DNA of 22,904 bases from a virus: positions 1 to 22,904 of the IMG/VR virus record IMGVR_UViG_3300037010_000133. The stretch is one strand, 5' to 3'. The translations under genes were made by a program, and so were the position numbers. Positions 8,301-17,000 of the stretch are shown piece by piece. Position 1 is the stretch's first letter; each line of letters opens with the position of its first letter. Below the pieces are notes generated by a model that made no database searches, was not told the origin of the DNA, and saw only the letters and a program-made list of their open reading frames with translations.

Positions 8301-11300
8301 GAGCTAGAGATAGGCTCGTTAATCGTAATGACTGATCTGATGCCAAATTAGTTAGTTTTGTAGCAGTACCACTTTCGGCCGATTCAACTTTTCCTGGGGT
8401 TGTTCCAATCCCGAATGTTGTACCTATAGGTAATGTTCCTTGGAAATCGTAAGATACCAAAGGCTTCAATAATATTCCTGCCGTAGCTTGCGCGGTATCA
8501 GCTAATGTTTTTGCTGAGCTATAAATCTTATTTAAAAGATTCTGTTTAGCAGTATACACATCTGAGAACTTAGTTCTAAACGTAGTCCCTACAATATTAG
8601 TATCACCAGACGTATTTGACCATAGTGTCGGCGCAGTTAGCGTCGCCATATAACTAATTAAAGCTGTTACACTGTTGTCATAAGTTGTCTTTTCGGTTGT
8701 GATTCCATAAGCAGTAGCTTGTGTGTCAATTCCGGATTGCTCTGAAGTTACCGCATTATAGTCAAGTATTACAGGAGATTTCTCTCCTGCAGATAGAACG
8801 TTATCGCTAGATATTGTAGTGATCTGGGAGTTAGCGGCATCAGCAGAAGCTTGTGCGGCTGTAGCAGCATTCTGAGCAGTAGCAGCATTCGTAAGAGCTG
8901 TATTAGCATTTAAAGAAGCTTGAGATATAGTCGTAGCTAAACCACCTTCTAGCAATAGAGTATTTATAGATCCTGCCGCAATCTGAGCAGAAGCTACTTG
9001 ACCTATTACGACAGTCTTCGCTAGCACACCGCCTGTAACAGAATCTTTAGTCTTATATCTCAGCCAAATATGCATAGTAACGCCCAAAGGCATTGAGATA
9101 GAAGTAGCGCTTCCTTGGAATTCTGCAAGCTTAGGTGTAGTACTCGCATTGAAGACTGTTGATGCAGAGCTTCCAAATACCTCTGTAGAGTAATGGCCAT
9201 GCCCTTGCGTGTAGTTCAACAAATCTACAATATTAATAAATACAGTACTATAATCTACTACAGTGCTTATATTAACAGGGATTGGTGGAGGCGTTAGATC
9301 TTGCACGTAACCGACATTCACCGCTGAAACTGTGATGACGACATCTGAATGAGTACCTAAGTAGGTTGCGCGGATTGTTGCACTGCCGAGGTTTCCGAGC
9401 AAGTTGGTAACAGAGTATGCCCCACGAGTAGCTGATGCGCTATTATCTACAGTTAGCGTGCAGTTATTTAGGCTTAATACTGAGTATACTACATCTGTAG
9501 ATAGCGTCAGATTAGCTCCATTCACTACCACTTGCATATTACCTTTAGCATCTGTATAGCCGTAATTCACGTCATCGGCGTCTTGTAAAACACCGATCAC
9601 AGGTTTTGTGGCTATCGTGTAAGTTGTAGGGTCGCTAGTTACAACTGGTGTTGACCATGCTAAATTAGTATCTGTCTGCGCGTTACCAGTGCTCTCAGCG
9701 ATCGTCTGAGATACCCACAATTGTGACAAACCGATAGGTGGTGTTAAGTACCAACCAGCAGGTAAGACTGTCATTGTTTTAGCATAGAAGTCATAAGCCC
9801 CGCCAAGAGGTGTTGACGGCTGTAAATCAGTTCTTGCGTAGATACTGACAGATTGTAAAGTTGTGCCATTTACAGAAGTGCTTGAGAAACCTACAGCTAC
9901 CATTCCCCAACCTGTCCCATCTAGCTGGTTATAAAACGGCGCTTCAATTCCATTCCCTTGCGCTACAACAGCCAGCGTGTATGCCCCACCAATCATCAGA
10001 GGAAGGTCAAAACTTAGGCTAGATGTTGTTCCGATATCTATCCATGTAGTACTTTGTTGTATAGCTATGTAATCATCTAACGTATAGCGAATGCAATAGT
10101 CAGTAGTACGAATATCAGAAGAAGCTGCCCAATCAAGCCTTCCAGATGAACTCGCAGCAGACAACGCAGCAGCTGAGAATATTACACCAGTAGCTTGAGA
10201 TAACGCGTTATCATATATTACACGAGGCTCTACAACTTCATCATCCTTTGCATTCCAAGCTAAGTTACGCGCATCAAAACGTGTTCCTGACAGCTGTATC
10301 ATACCTTTAGAGTCAGGCTTTACAGACTCTAATAGTATCAAATCACCTGGAATATTTAGAACATTAGATTTTACTCTTACGATATCCCCAGGCTCTAACT
10401 CTACGTGTCGCCTATCAACACTTATAGCATAAGTTATTCCATCACGGCTACTTCTAACTAAGTACTCAGCCATAGCTAATGCAGAATAATATGAGGTAGC
10501 GCCTGTGGCAAACTGCTCTGTCTCGAGTGGAAGCCCGCTGTCTTCTGCAACATAAGCAGCATATACAGTGTTGTTGTTATAAACTAGCCAAGCTGGGTCT
10601 AAATTAGGGGCTATAGAATTAACTCGCAATGCGCCTGAAGACAGCTGGTAAACAACTGAAGGGTAGCCTATAGGTGTATATGTAACTTTGTCGCTTGTAT
10701 TATATGCAGTAACGCCTGACCATGTACCACGATCGATCCCTGCTCCAGCTACTACACCCGTTTTTGGAGGCCATGACACACTATCCTCAGCGAAATCTTT
10801 AGATTCGTTTAGGTATTTTACAGTTGCGTAATTAAGGCGAGTTTGAGCATTAGGCCAACTTAAACTTGTCTCACCCTCACGAATAATACTATCATCGTCA
10901 ATATAAGCATCAATTGCATCAGACCAGTTAGCTGATCCTACGGGGCTGTCTAAGTTTCCGTCAATTAAGGATTTATAAAGACCTGTAGAAGTACCTGCTC
11001 CGTCTTGCACCACAACATCCTTAGGGTATACGACACCTTCTGTGTAAACTTCTGGATATGCTAAGTTAAGTTTATATTTACCACCAGACCAGATAAGATC
11101 AGCTTTATTCATTGTTTCTAGGATGGTAGAGATATTCTCGCGAATAGGCTTAGCGGTATCAATAGCTAGGTTGCACTCGTACATTTTGGTTTCACGAATT
11201 CCACCCTTGGCATTCCAGAAGCTGCCCTCTAGTGGGATATTTGTCTGGACAACTCTTTCGCATATCAAGTAAGCATCATAGAATGATTCTAGATCTATGC

Positions 11301-12255
11301 TTGCTACATCAAGGCCTCTCCCGTAGATAGGGTTCAGGAGATAGTCTAGCAGGCATAATACAGGATTATTAGAATATGCTTTTTCAGTTGATAAAGTTCT
11401 AAAGCCAGCCTCGCCAGTTATTAACAGCACACGCATACCTTCTACATAGAATTGCGCAGTAGGGACACCTGAAGTAAACTGCGGATCATCTCTATTTAAA
11501 CGATATACACACGTAGCGAAAGCTGTGTTTGTAAAGATAGCTGTACTTCTTGCGGGGTCTTGAGCCACCATCAAGGGGTCTGCTATATTACCACCAGGGT
11601 ACACATGCACACGACAACCGTAATCGTAAGGTGTGACATGTTTAACACCTGCAGGAACTGCTGCAGGGTTTACATTGAGAATTACTTCTCCATTATCATT
11701 AATATACTCACCTGCAATTTTACGGGTATCGATATCAACGTCATACACGGCGTTTATTCCTGCGAATCCTAGAACCTGCTGTGTGAAGAGAAACTCATGT
11801 TTAGAGCCTCCCATTGAAGAGTCTAAGCCACTGTTGACCGCAGCAGGGGCGCTATGTAAGATTAAAGCTGATATATTGAAAACACCTTCGACCCAAGTGA
11901 TTGCATTATAAGTAGGGGCGGTTACATTTCCGCTGGCTTTAAATACTTGCCCTCCTTCAGCTGGTGCTGCAAAATTGTAGTTATTAAAGGTCTGGTGATA
12001 AACTCGCGAGCCGCCTACTAGATTTCTACCATACAGAACACGCACGGTGTCAGGAGCACTGTCAGTTACTAGCTGCATCCCCTTAGCTGCGTCAGCTGCT
12101 GCTGCTGCGTTTTCTTGCGCTTTTCGCTGGGCATCCCTAGCTTTTGCTGCAGCTTGCTGTTGTACTATGACCGAGACTACCGTCATAGCTATAGATAGAA
12201 GAGTTGCTACTGAAATTGTCAGATAAGCCGCGATTGCGGATACAGCTACTACCAT
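5398..12255 (-). CDS. Lambda J-like central tail tip / host specificity protein (2285 aa)
   Basis: Starts with a hydrophobic segment (residues 2-32) and an Ala-rich helix, then VRVLYGRNLVGGSRVYH, the usual J-like hub opening. The hub continues with DYLLNPIYGRGLD (about 300) and RHVELEPGDIVRV (about 610). Two inserted chitin-binding-like modules lie near 400-445 and 508-560. Fibronectin-like and Ig-like stretches span about 690-990. A helical module of about 110 residues occurs twice (about 1147-1250 and 1444-1549), each followed by a beta module; the second begins NLLPNGGFELGLQGW, typical of carbohydrate-binding folds. A GALNAATGTF repeat is near 1793-1813. The last 450 residues are Thr/Ser-rich beta and probably carry receptor contact. 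Lambda J is about half this length. AGGAG is seven bases before the ATG. Confidence 0.88.
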   Translation of the reverse strand: MVVAVSAIAAYLTISVATLLSIAMTVVSVIVQQQAAAKARDAQRKAQENAAAAADAAKGMQLVTDSAPDTVRVLYGRNLVGGSRVYHQTFNNYNFAAPAEGGQVFKASGNVTAPTYNAITWVEGVFNISALILHSAPAAVNSGLDSSMGGSKHEFLFTQQVLGFAGINAVYDVDIDTRKIAGEYINDNGEVILNVNPAAVPAGVKHVTPYDYGCRVHVYPGGNIADPLMVAQDPARSTAIFTNTAFATCVYRLNRDDPQFTSGVPTAQFYVEGMRVLLITGEAGFRTLSTEKAYSNNPVLCLLDYLLNPIYGRGLDVASIDLESFYDAYLICERVVQTNIPLEGSFWNAKGGIRETKMYECNLAIDTAKPIRENISTILETMNKADLIWSGGKYKLNLAYPEVYTEGVVYPKDVVVQDGAGTSTGLYKSLIDGNLDSPVGSANWSDAIDAYIDDDSIIREGETSLSWPNAQTRLNYATVKYLNESKDFAEDSVSWPPKTGVVAGAGIDRGTWSGVTAYNTSDKVTYTPIGYPSVVYQLSSGALRVNSIAPNLDPAWLVYNNNTVYAAYVAEDSGLPLETEQFATGATSYYSALAMAEYLVRSSRDGITYAISVDRRHVELEPGDIVRVKSNVLNIPGDLILLESVKPDSKGMIQLSGTRFDARNLAWNAKDDEVVEPRVIYDNALSQATGVIFSAAALSAASSSGRLDWAASSDIRTTDYCIRYTLDDYIAIQQSTTWIDIGTTSSLSFDLPLMIGGAYTLAVVAQGNGIEAPFYNQLDGTGWGMVAVGFSSTSVNGTTLQSVSIYARTDLQPSTPLGGAYDFYAKTMTVLPAGWYLTPPIGLSQLWVSQTIAESTGNAQTDTNLAWSTPVVTSDPTTYTIATKPVIGVLQDADDVNYGYTDAKGNMQVVVNGANLTLSTDVVYSVLSLNNCTLTVDNSASATRGAYSVTNLLGNLGSATIRATYLGTHSDVVITVSAVNVGYVQDLTPPPIPVNISTVVDYSTVFINIVDLLNYTQGHGHYSTEVFGSSASTVFNASTTPKLAEFQGSATSISMPLGVTMHIWLRYKTKDSVTGGVLAKTVVIGQVASAQIAAGSINTLLLEGGLATTISQASLNANTALTNAATAQNAATAAQASADAANSQITTISSDNVLSAGEKSPVILDYNAVTSEQSGIDTQATAYGITTEKTTYDNSVTALISYMATLTAPTLWSNTSGDTNIVGTTFRTKFSDVYTAKQNLLNKIYSSAKTLADTAQATAGILLKPLVSYDFQGTLPIGTTFGIGTTPGKVESAESGTATKLTNLASDQSLRLTSLSLAPTKSYMISMRVLWNSGDWEGLIFHSNTIHGESASYYKAIPAPTLGAWTVINLDMRTLSAGGTDYMTGGNVTALRFDFNQNVNSSTSVDWVSVGALGVIDSTTISNAQSAADAAQTAANTANADLADIASDNMLTAGEKPPVITDYNAIIAEQAGLDIQATAYAITTEKTDYDNSVTALINYMATLTTPVLWSNTADDTAIVGTTFRTKFSDVYTAKQNLLNKIYTNAKALADAASAAAYGRPNLLPNGGFELGLQGWTAPTAFEITDAPAFGRVLRSATQDGTSVIYSDFLAIRSNTSYTLTGDSRMQATSGSVYYDMMLYDSAYNLILDSTQNALTTAHDFNDDTSNRKAHTITVTTPSNAAFVKVRFVCENIVGSTGLGCRQIKLEAGVGPATPYSQEGAVISTSNTALAAMAELTTKLDNDAINVLSAAVELQTSGYAGGNGVAISNNGILAVKNTITTFAITSDGSATFGGALNAATGTFAGALNAATGTFGAVIVGASGSIASSDYAAGGTSGWSLSGDGTFRSQGAVDTTIISTGGVSTSRKVAGVDHVYKSLSHVETGVCTNGTAVIIPGYWASQPKVMVAPSSLMLYNTSYANQNQSIVCATNAISETAVGSMQYQFTPTATLNLAAATGSTVLNAITNSTADSWVSSTYTTAANTISVTPNISVTATRGTGTSGQYYLRNLNWRVVYYNGSAWVAGSWKLKVIGSTTGSVTDSQSFTFPSANAWQFYLEFSTSDAGGTFSTGAVQYNYTTATVTAAGPVVESGDAIGSTTVTTSKVTGTPTHYQYKASYQLEFYQDTVMTLPTYTPAATWSVYQVNYQYTIEPYLKPEFLGSSGVVYLAYTELATGSVIANTNPTTNTSITVGTNNYTSTPISRSYTLTTSSYANNITVRMNKATGGTTTTNYWGVELSAATVTIYLRQVVTNSTTPSNSDTFQNYGYSLNTAQVLATGSLQWIATGE
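6817..6879 (-). repeat. Short tandem repeat GALNAATGTF in the tip protein
   Basis: Two copies of a 30-bp unit at 33-bp period (6850-6879 and 6817-6846) each encode GALNAATGTF, with one Ala between. A third, degenerate unit (SATFG) precedes them. Glycine-rich units of this kind often form short trimeric turns in fibre-like regions. Confidence 0.75.
7610..7925 (-). repeat. Tip protein module, duplicated segment copy 2
   Basis: Encodes IASDNMLTAGEK to NLLNKIYTNAKA, paired with copy 1 at an exact 891-bp (297-residue) spacing. Each copy is followed by a different beta module, so the unit looks like a helical linker plus a variable binding domain. Confidence 0.8.
8501..8816 (-). repeat. Tip protein module, duplicated segment copy 1
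   Basis: Encodes ISSDNVLSAGEK to NLLNKIYSSAKT. It aligns without gaps to the copy 891 bp further along the gene. By eye I count 24 differences in 110 aligned residues, and the DNA between them is almost identical in the FRTKFSDVYTAKQNLLNKIY part. Confidence 0.8.
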
Positions 12256-12257
12256 AA

Positions 12258-12782
12258 TTATTCTCCTATGTTTAATGTGTGTTCATTAATGAATTTGGTG
12301 TAATCACCGTACTTCTTAAATGTTAATATATCAATCAATTCATCCGCATGATATTGCTCAGGATTCTGTATACCATAAGCGCAAATCCAGTGTGTATCGG
12401 TATGGGCATAGCCTGCGCGTTTCATACCAGGTGATACTTCAGTTATTGATGGACCAAATACATCATGAACACCTTTATCAGGAGTCCATATAGTCATGTG
12501 ACCGCTAAGCATAATACTTACATGATGTAGTTTCTGGACACCTCCAGTAGCTATTGTTCCTGCTTTAAAGAATAATTCCCTAACATAAACATTTTCACCA
12601 AAGTAGTGGTTCAACTCCATTTCAACTTGGGGCTCTTTAGACATTAGTACTTCCAAATTTTCAATCTTAGCAATAGTATCACCTCCCGTTCGCATAAGAT
12701 TGTTATATGCAATTAACGCAGGAGGAGACACTCTAGGCTTAGCTAATGAAGACATCTTTTGTAAATTACCTGCGCTAAACAT
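12258..12782 (-). CDS. Cupin-fold protein in the tail tip cluster (174 aa)
   Basis: The C-terminal two thirds are a cupin-like barrel: MELNHYFGENVYVRELFFKA, then GVQKLHHVSIMLSGHM, and SPGMKRAGYAHTDTHW near residue 120-140. The first motif has adjacent histidines where cupins have metal ligands, and the second has P-G---AG--H. I recall similar unnamed cupin-like proteins in phage structural clusters, but not a proven role. It occupies the place where lambda has K and I, just before J; neither an NlpC/P60 nor a gpI-like protein is visible here. I start at ATG 12780-12782, with GGGGGA seven bases upstream and TAATG overlap; a TTG at 12797 is the alternative. An enzymatic sugar-modifying role and a purely structural one are both possible. 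Confidence 0.6.
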   Translation of the reverse strand: MFSAGNLQKMSSLAKPRVSPPALIAYNNLMRTGGDTIAKIENLEVLMSKEPQVEMELNHYFGENVYVRELFFKAGTIATGGVQKLHHVSIMLSGHMTIWTPDKGVHDVFGPSITEVSPGMKRAGYAHTDTHWICAYGIQNPEQYHADELIDILTFKKYGDYTKFINEHTLNIGE

Positions 12783-13384
12783 TAAGCTTTCCCCCAAAGT
12801 CTTCTCACTTTAGAAGAGCCTGTGTATATCTGGTCGAAAGATGTATCGTTAGGGTTGATTTGTTGCATTTCATTCTTCGATGTCGTAAAGTGTTTAATAA
12901 GGCCTAGACTTGCAACAGGACTTGAACACTCGATTGCAGCTACTACTGTTCCAGCGCTAGGCTCTATAGCATAGCCTTGGGTGTCTACAACACCTTCATA
13001 GGCTACTATCAAATCTTCTAAATTAGTCAAAGGTTCGTTTGGCAACGCACCTCCAAGAACTGTGGTAGTTGAGTTAAAGAAGCCCACATACACTGTAGCT
13101 TTGGAACCAGTAAGAATTGCTTCAAACAAAGCTATTTTCTCAAATTCAGGGTCAATATAGATAAGTTTATAGACTTCCCTATCTACAACTGAAGACAGCT
13201 TAGGAGGCTCTACTGTAAGCAATCCATTGCTAGGGCTGAATGTACCTAATGCTGGTATGTTGATTGGGTACGCGGCTGTTGTGTCTAGGAGCGTACTACT
13301 AGTTGTTTCAATTTTAACTAAGTAGAAAGTTAATACCTCTTCCTGTTGTAAAAGTAATTTAACGTTAGCACTGAAAATTCGCAT
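12782..13384 (-). CDS. Tail hub / minor tail protein, gpL- or DUF2163-like (200 aa)
   Basis: The chain starts with a short helix and strand (SANVKLLLQQEEVLTFYLVK), continues with beta stretches such as EVYKLIYIDPEF and ATVYVGFFN, and ends in MQQINPNDTSFDQIY then RRLWGKA. That ending resembles the C-termini of hub proteins labelled DUF2163 or gpL in phage and gene-transfer-agent tails (R/K-TN--QQ---DT-FD ... WGK). This protein is shorter than typical DUF2163 members, so a reduced or related form is likely. It lies between Dit-like and cupin genes, the place where lambda has gpL. A GGAGG is about ten bases before the ATG. I see no cysteines placed to suggest an iron-sulphur cluster as in lambda gpL. 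Confidence 0.5.
   Translation of the reverse strand: MRIFSANVKLLLQQEEVLTFYLVKIETTSSTLLDTTAAYPINIPALGTFSPSNGLLTVEPPKLSSVVDREVYKLIYIDPEFEKIALFEAILTGSKATVYVGFFNSTTTVLGGALPNEPLTNLEDLIVAYEGVVDTQGYAIEPSAGTVVAAIECSSPVASLGLIKHFTTSKNEMQQINPNDTSFDQIYTGSSKVRRLWGKA
12790..12795 (-). promoter_or_regulatory. Ribosome-binding site deciding the cupin start
   Basis: GGGGGA seven bases before ATG 12782 and inside the end of the upstream gene. It supports this ATG over the TTG five codons earlier. Confidence 0.55.
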
Positions 13385-13992
13385 TATGCTAAATCCTCCA
13401 CAAATGTAATACTTCCAGGTTCACTTAGAATGCCGTCATTATATAGAATACCTATTTGTGAATTAGTATCGTAGCGTGCCTGCATAGTAACAGCGCCTAG
13501 CTTGAATGCTGTTCCTGCAATAGCATTCTTTCTAAGCCTTGGTTCGAACATCACACCAGTACCCCCGCTTCCACCATCAGTTACTAAGTATACCTTAGGG
13601 TCAGACCCTAAGTTAAAGAATTCACCAGCCACAAGACTGGCTGCTCCTATAATATTTAATGTTGTACAGCCTGCTACAATGTCATTTGCAAGTGTAACGG
13701 TATTAGTAGTTGTTTTCAAAATAGCGACCTGCGGCATTCTTATTGGGAATATCTTATGATGACCGTTTAAAACACCATGCACTAGCATCGTTGGATCCCC
13801 TGCAGACTGCGCTATGGAAGCTTCGATTTCCCATCTTTGCACATTTTGTGAGCTTGCTTTTCGTTTTAAATTTATTGCGTCTTGCACGTAATCAGGCTGG
13901 TTACTTGTTACTCTGAGAGGCACAATAAACACAGATGCAATCTCAGAATCTAAGCCTGTGTTTGTAGAATTTTTCAATATTCCATATATCAT
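13384..13992 (-). CDS. Probable distal tail (Dit-like) protein (202 aa)
   Basis: A beta-rich 202-residue protein immediately after the tape measure. The early part has SVFIVPLRVTSNQPDYVQDA and then QNVQRWEIEAS, the central part a long beta segment (TNTVTLANDI, GEFFNLGSDPKVYLVTDG), and the end is QIGILYNDG followed by GSITFVEDLA. Dit-type proteins of about 200 residues form the hexameric ring that joins tube to hub. The RWEI strand early in the chain fits that fold. I see no diagnostic motif; the call rests on gene order and length. AAGGAG is six bases before the ATG, the best ribosome-binding site in this region. The stop overlaps the next ATG as TAATG. Confidence 0.6.
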   Translation of the reverse strand: MIYGILKNSTNTGLDSEIASVFIVPLRVTSNQPDYVQDAINLKRKASSQNVQRWEIEASIAQSAGDPTMLVHGVLNGHHKIFPIRMPQVAILKTTTNTVTLANDIVAGCTTLNIIGAASLVAGEFFNLGSDPKVYLVTDGGSGGTGVMFEPRLRKNAIAGTAFKLGAVTMQARYDTNSQIGILYNDGILSEPGSITFVEDLA

Positions 13993-14010
13993 TTATATCT
14001 CCTTAGAAAT

Positions 14011-14045
14011 TGCCGCTATACAAATTTTAGTAATTATGCGCGGCA
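14011..14045 (-). repeat. Inverted repeat between tape measure and Dit-like genes
   Basis: TGCCGC and GCGGCA arms (14011-14016 and 14040-14045), 23 bases apart, in the 57-bp gap after the tape measure stop. No T run follows; a strong AAGGAG ribosome-binding site does. It could be a weak transcript structure rather than a terminator. Confidence 0.3.
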
Positions 14046-14049
14046 TTTA

Positions 14050-17000
14050 TTAACGTTTACCTTGTTCGTAATTATGCATATTAACACCTGTTGCTATCAT
14101 CGGGATCATTTTCTGGATTTCCGTGCGAGTCTGGCTACTTACATCACCAGTTATGTTTATGTTAAATACAGATTGTGAACTCTTTGTAGGATGCCTCTTA
14201 GAGCTTAAATCATGGCTTTTAGGCATATCAATTAGCCCGACAGGTGCAAATCCTCTGAGACCATTAACTATACCGCCAGTTGCAAATTTCTTTACAGAGC
14301 CTTTGTTGATGGAATCTAATAGCCCGAAATGCATCTTAGTAGCCTTGGCATTTACAACAAATTCACCGTTAGATAACATTGCGGGAATACTGTCGGAAGT
14401 TCCTGTGCCCTCGCCTGAAATATATCCGCCAGTTGCAGCATGTACAGCTGGCGCAGGCACTTTAACGGCGCTGGAGTATGCGGAATAAGCTGATACAGCT
14501 AAACCTATCCAGCTCATAGTTGAGTTTCCGCCTGACAGACCTGCTATTGCCATTCCAAGTCCTGCGAAGCCTGCTACAGTATTGAAATTCAAGCCAAGGA
14601 CATTAGAGCTAATTTTGTCAGTGCCTACTACAGTAGCATCCTTTAAACCCGCCCCATCAAAGCCTGTAGTCAAGCTATTCACAGAAGCTGGATCAATACT
14701 CATTGCTGGAGGAGTAGCAGCGTCGAACAGCGAAGAGGATGACGTTTCTATAGTTGCTGTACCATCTTGCTTCAATCCAGTTGGCATAGAATTGCTAGTG
14801 TTACCTACGCCCATACTTTGAATAGCACTTGAAAAGTTCTGAACACTAGTACTAAAGTCACTGACGCCATTAGACCAAACAACATCTGACGCCGACTTAT
14901 TATCTAGCTTATCCGAAGACGGAGCGCCATTAAGCCAATCTGCGGCCTTTCCAAGAATGCCCGTAGGTGCTGGTGCTTTAATATCTCCAGCTACTTTAGG
15001 TACACCTTTTGAGAACCAAGATACAATTGTTTCTCCCATCATTTTACCGAAATCAAATTGCTCAGTGATCTTCGCGCCTATCTTCTTAGTAATGTCAAAA
15101 CCCTTGTCGAGCGCTGTAAAGAATGACGATACGGTGTTGTCAATAATGCCATTGGTGAATGTATTAACCCAAAGGTTTGTAGCTTCTCTTACGCTTGTCT
15201 TACCCTTTGCAAGATCTTGAAAACTTGAAATCATGGTACTACTAGCTGTGTCTTGGAATGCAGTACCAGCTTTAAGAGCTTCTGGAGAATGATCTTTATT
15301 GAGAAGAGCCTCAGCTTCTTCTTTAGCAGCTGCCAATGCTTTTACTTTACTAGCGAGGTCTGATTTCAAGTCACTCTGCAAACCACGTGACCATAGTGAA
15401 AGCAAGGGAGTATTTCTGCTTCTAGCCGCTACCTGCTTAAACTCAGATATCTTTTCAACGATTTCACTCAAATCAGATGTTTTCAAATCTTTGAAATCTT
15501 CAACTAAATTCAAGCCCATTGACTTTAACTCGTTATTTATCAATAATAAAGCTTGAGAAGCTGTAGTAACATTGGCTATTGAAGTCTTAAAAGGAGCGAT
15601 TGCATTTTCGGTATCTGAAGATTGCTTATCTGCAGCTATATTAGTGCTAGTGGCAGATACAGCAGCCCTCGCTGTATTAACTTCATTCTGCGACCAAAGA
15701 CTTGCGCCCTTGTCAGGTAACTTTGCAGAAGATTCTTTTACAGCTTTCCAGGCTTCTATTTGATCTGATAGAGTCTTCAGCTTATTAACATCTATTCCAT
15801 TAAAGTTATCAATTAAATCAAGTCCCATAGCTTTTAACTGTTCGTTTATTGCTACTACTGCATCACTAGTTTTAGTAACTGAATCTATTGTCTCTTTAAA
15901 CGTAGGCGTAGTTATAGGTTTAGGCTTAAGGTCATTTACTGATTTAGCGATCCTGTCGAATACACTTACAGTAACACCTTTCATATTATGCCCAACTTTA
16001 ATTAAATAGTCGCGGAGCTCTGCGTAACTCTTACCTACAAGCTTAGTGACATCTAAAGAGCCACTAGAAAGTATGTTAGAGTTTTCACCATGGTGGTATG
16101 CAGCAATAATTGATTGAGTATCACCGTGAAATTTATCAGTAAGTCTTTTAAGCAACTCTACACCCATGTCTATACTCTTGTAGGGATCCTTACGATCATC
16201 AGGAGAATACCCCATCCCTTTCGCAGTATCTGGCTGGAACTGTGATATACCATAGGCATGAGAGTTAGCAAAATGCAAATGAGCATCTGCAGTAGGAACA
16301 AATCCAGACTCTTGCTGAAATATAGCTAAGGCTAGCGCGGGGTCTACTCCAAGCATTTTGCTCTTGCTGGCAGCATAAGATCTATATTTATCTTTATCAA
16401 TATCAGGTGCAAATGTAGTAGAAGCAATTTTATTTGCGTTAGCCTCACCCGATGTTGGTTTATGATCTAGCACTAACTGCTGGTCTAGAAGGTACCTTAG
16501 CTGCTCTTTGATATTAACAGCAGGCGGTATATGCAGTGTCACGTCGGTCTTAATCATGACGCCTTTAACTATCTCAGGTATCTCCATATAAGGCTTAGAT
16601 GCGCCTGCGCCATTCAGACTCTCGCTTACAGTTGATATTCTATTACGAGCCTCATTTAACGTCTTAGGAGTTTCGTTGAGAGGCGGTGGAGAATACGCTG
16701 GAGCTGCTTGCTTCGGAGCTTCTTTATCTTTATTAGCGAATGGATTCCATTCCTTGAGCTTCGCTATAAAGCCATTAAACCCTGAAATTAGCTCGTCTTT
16801 CCATTTAATCATTAACTCTACAAATCCAATTTTACCTGTAAATAATGCTTTAATATCATCCCACTTCCACCAAACAGCAAGTGCAGCTGATATCGCAGCA
16901 CCTATTATTGCAGCAACGGCTGTAACAGATATGCCTAGCGCAGCTGCAATAGTAGCACCGATACCTACGAAAGCTGAATAGACAGCTCCTGCAGCGGCAG

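Noticed and set aside
12783-12797. Earlier cupin start at TTG 12797
   Set aside because: ATG 12782 has GGGGGA upstream and the TAATG overlap seen at four other junctions.
14011-14045. Intrinsic terminator after the tape measure
   Set aside because: The arms are 6 bp with a long loop and there is no T run, so I list it only as an inverted repeat.
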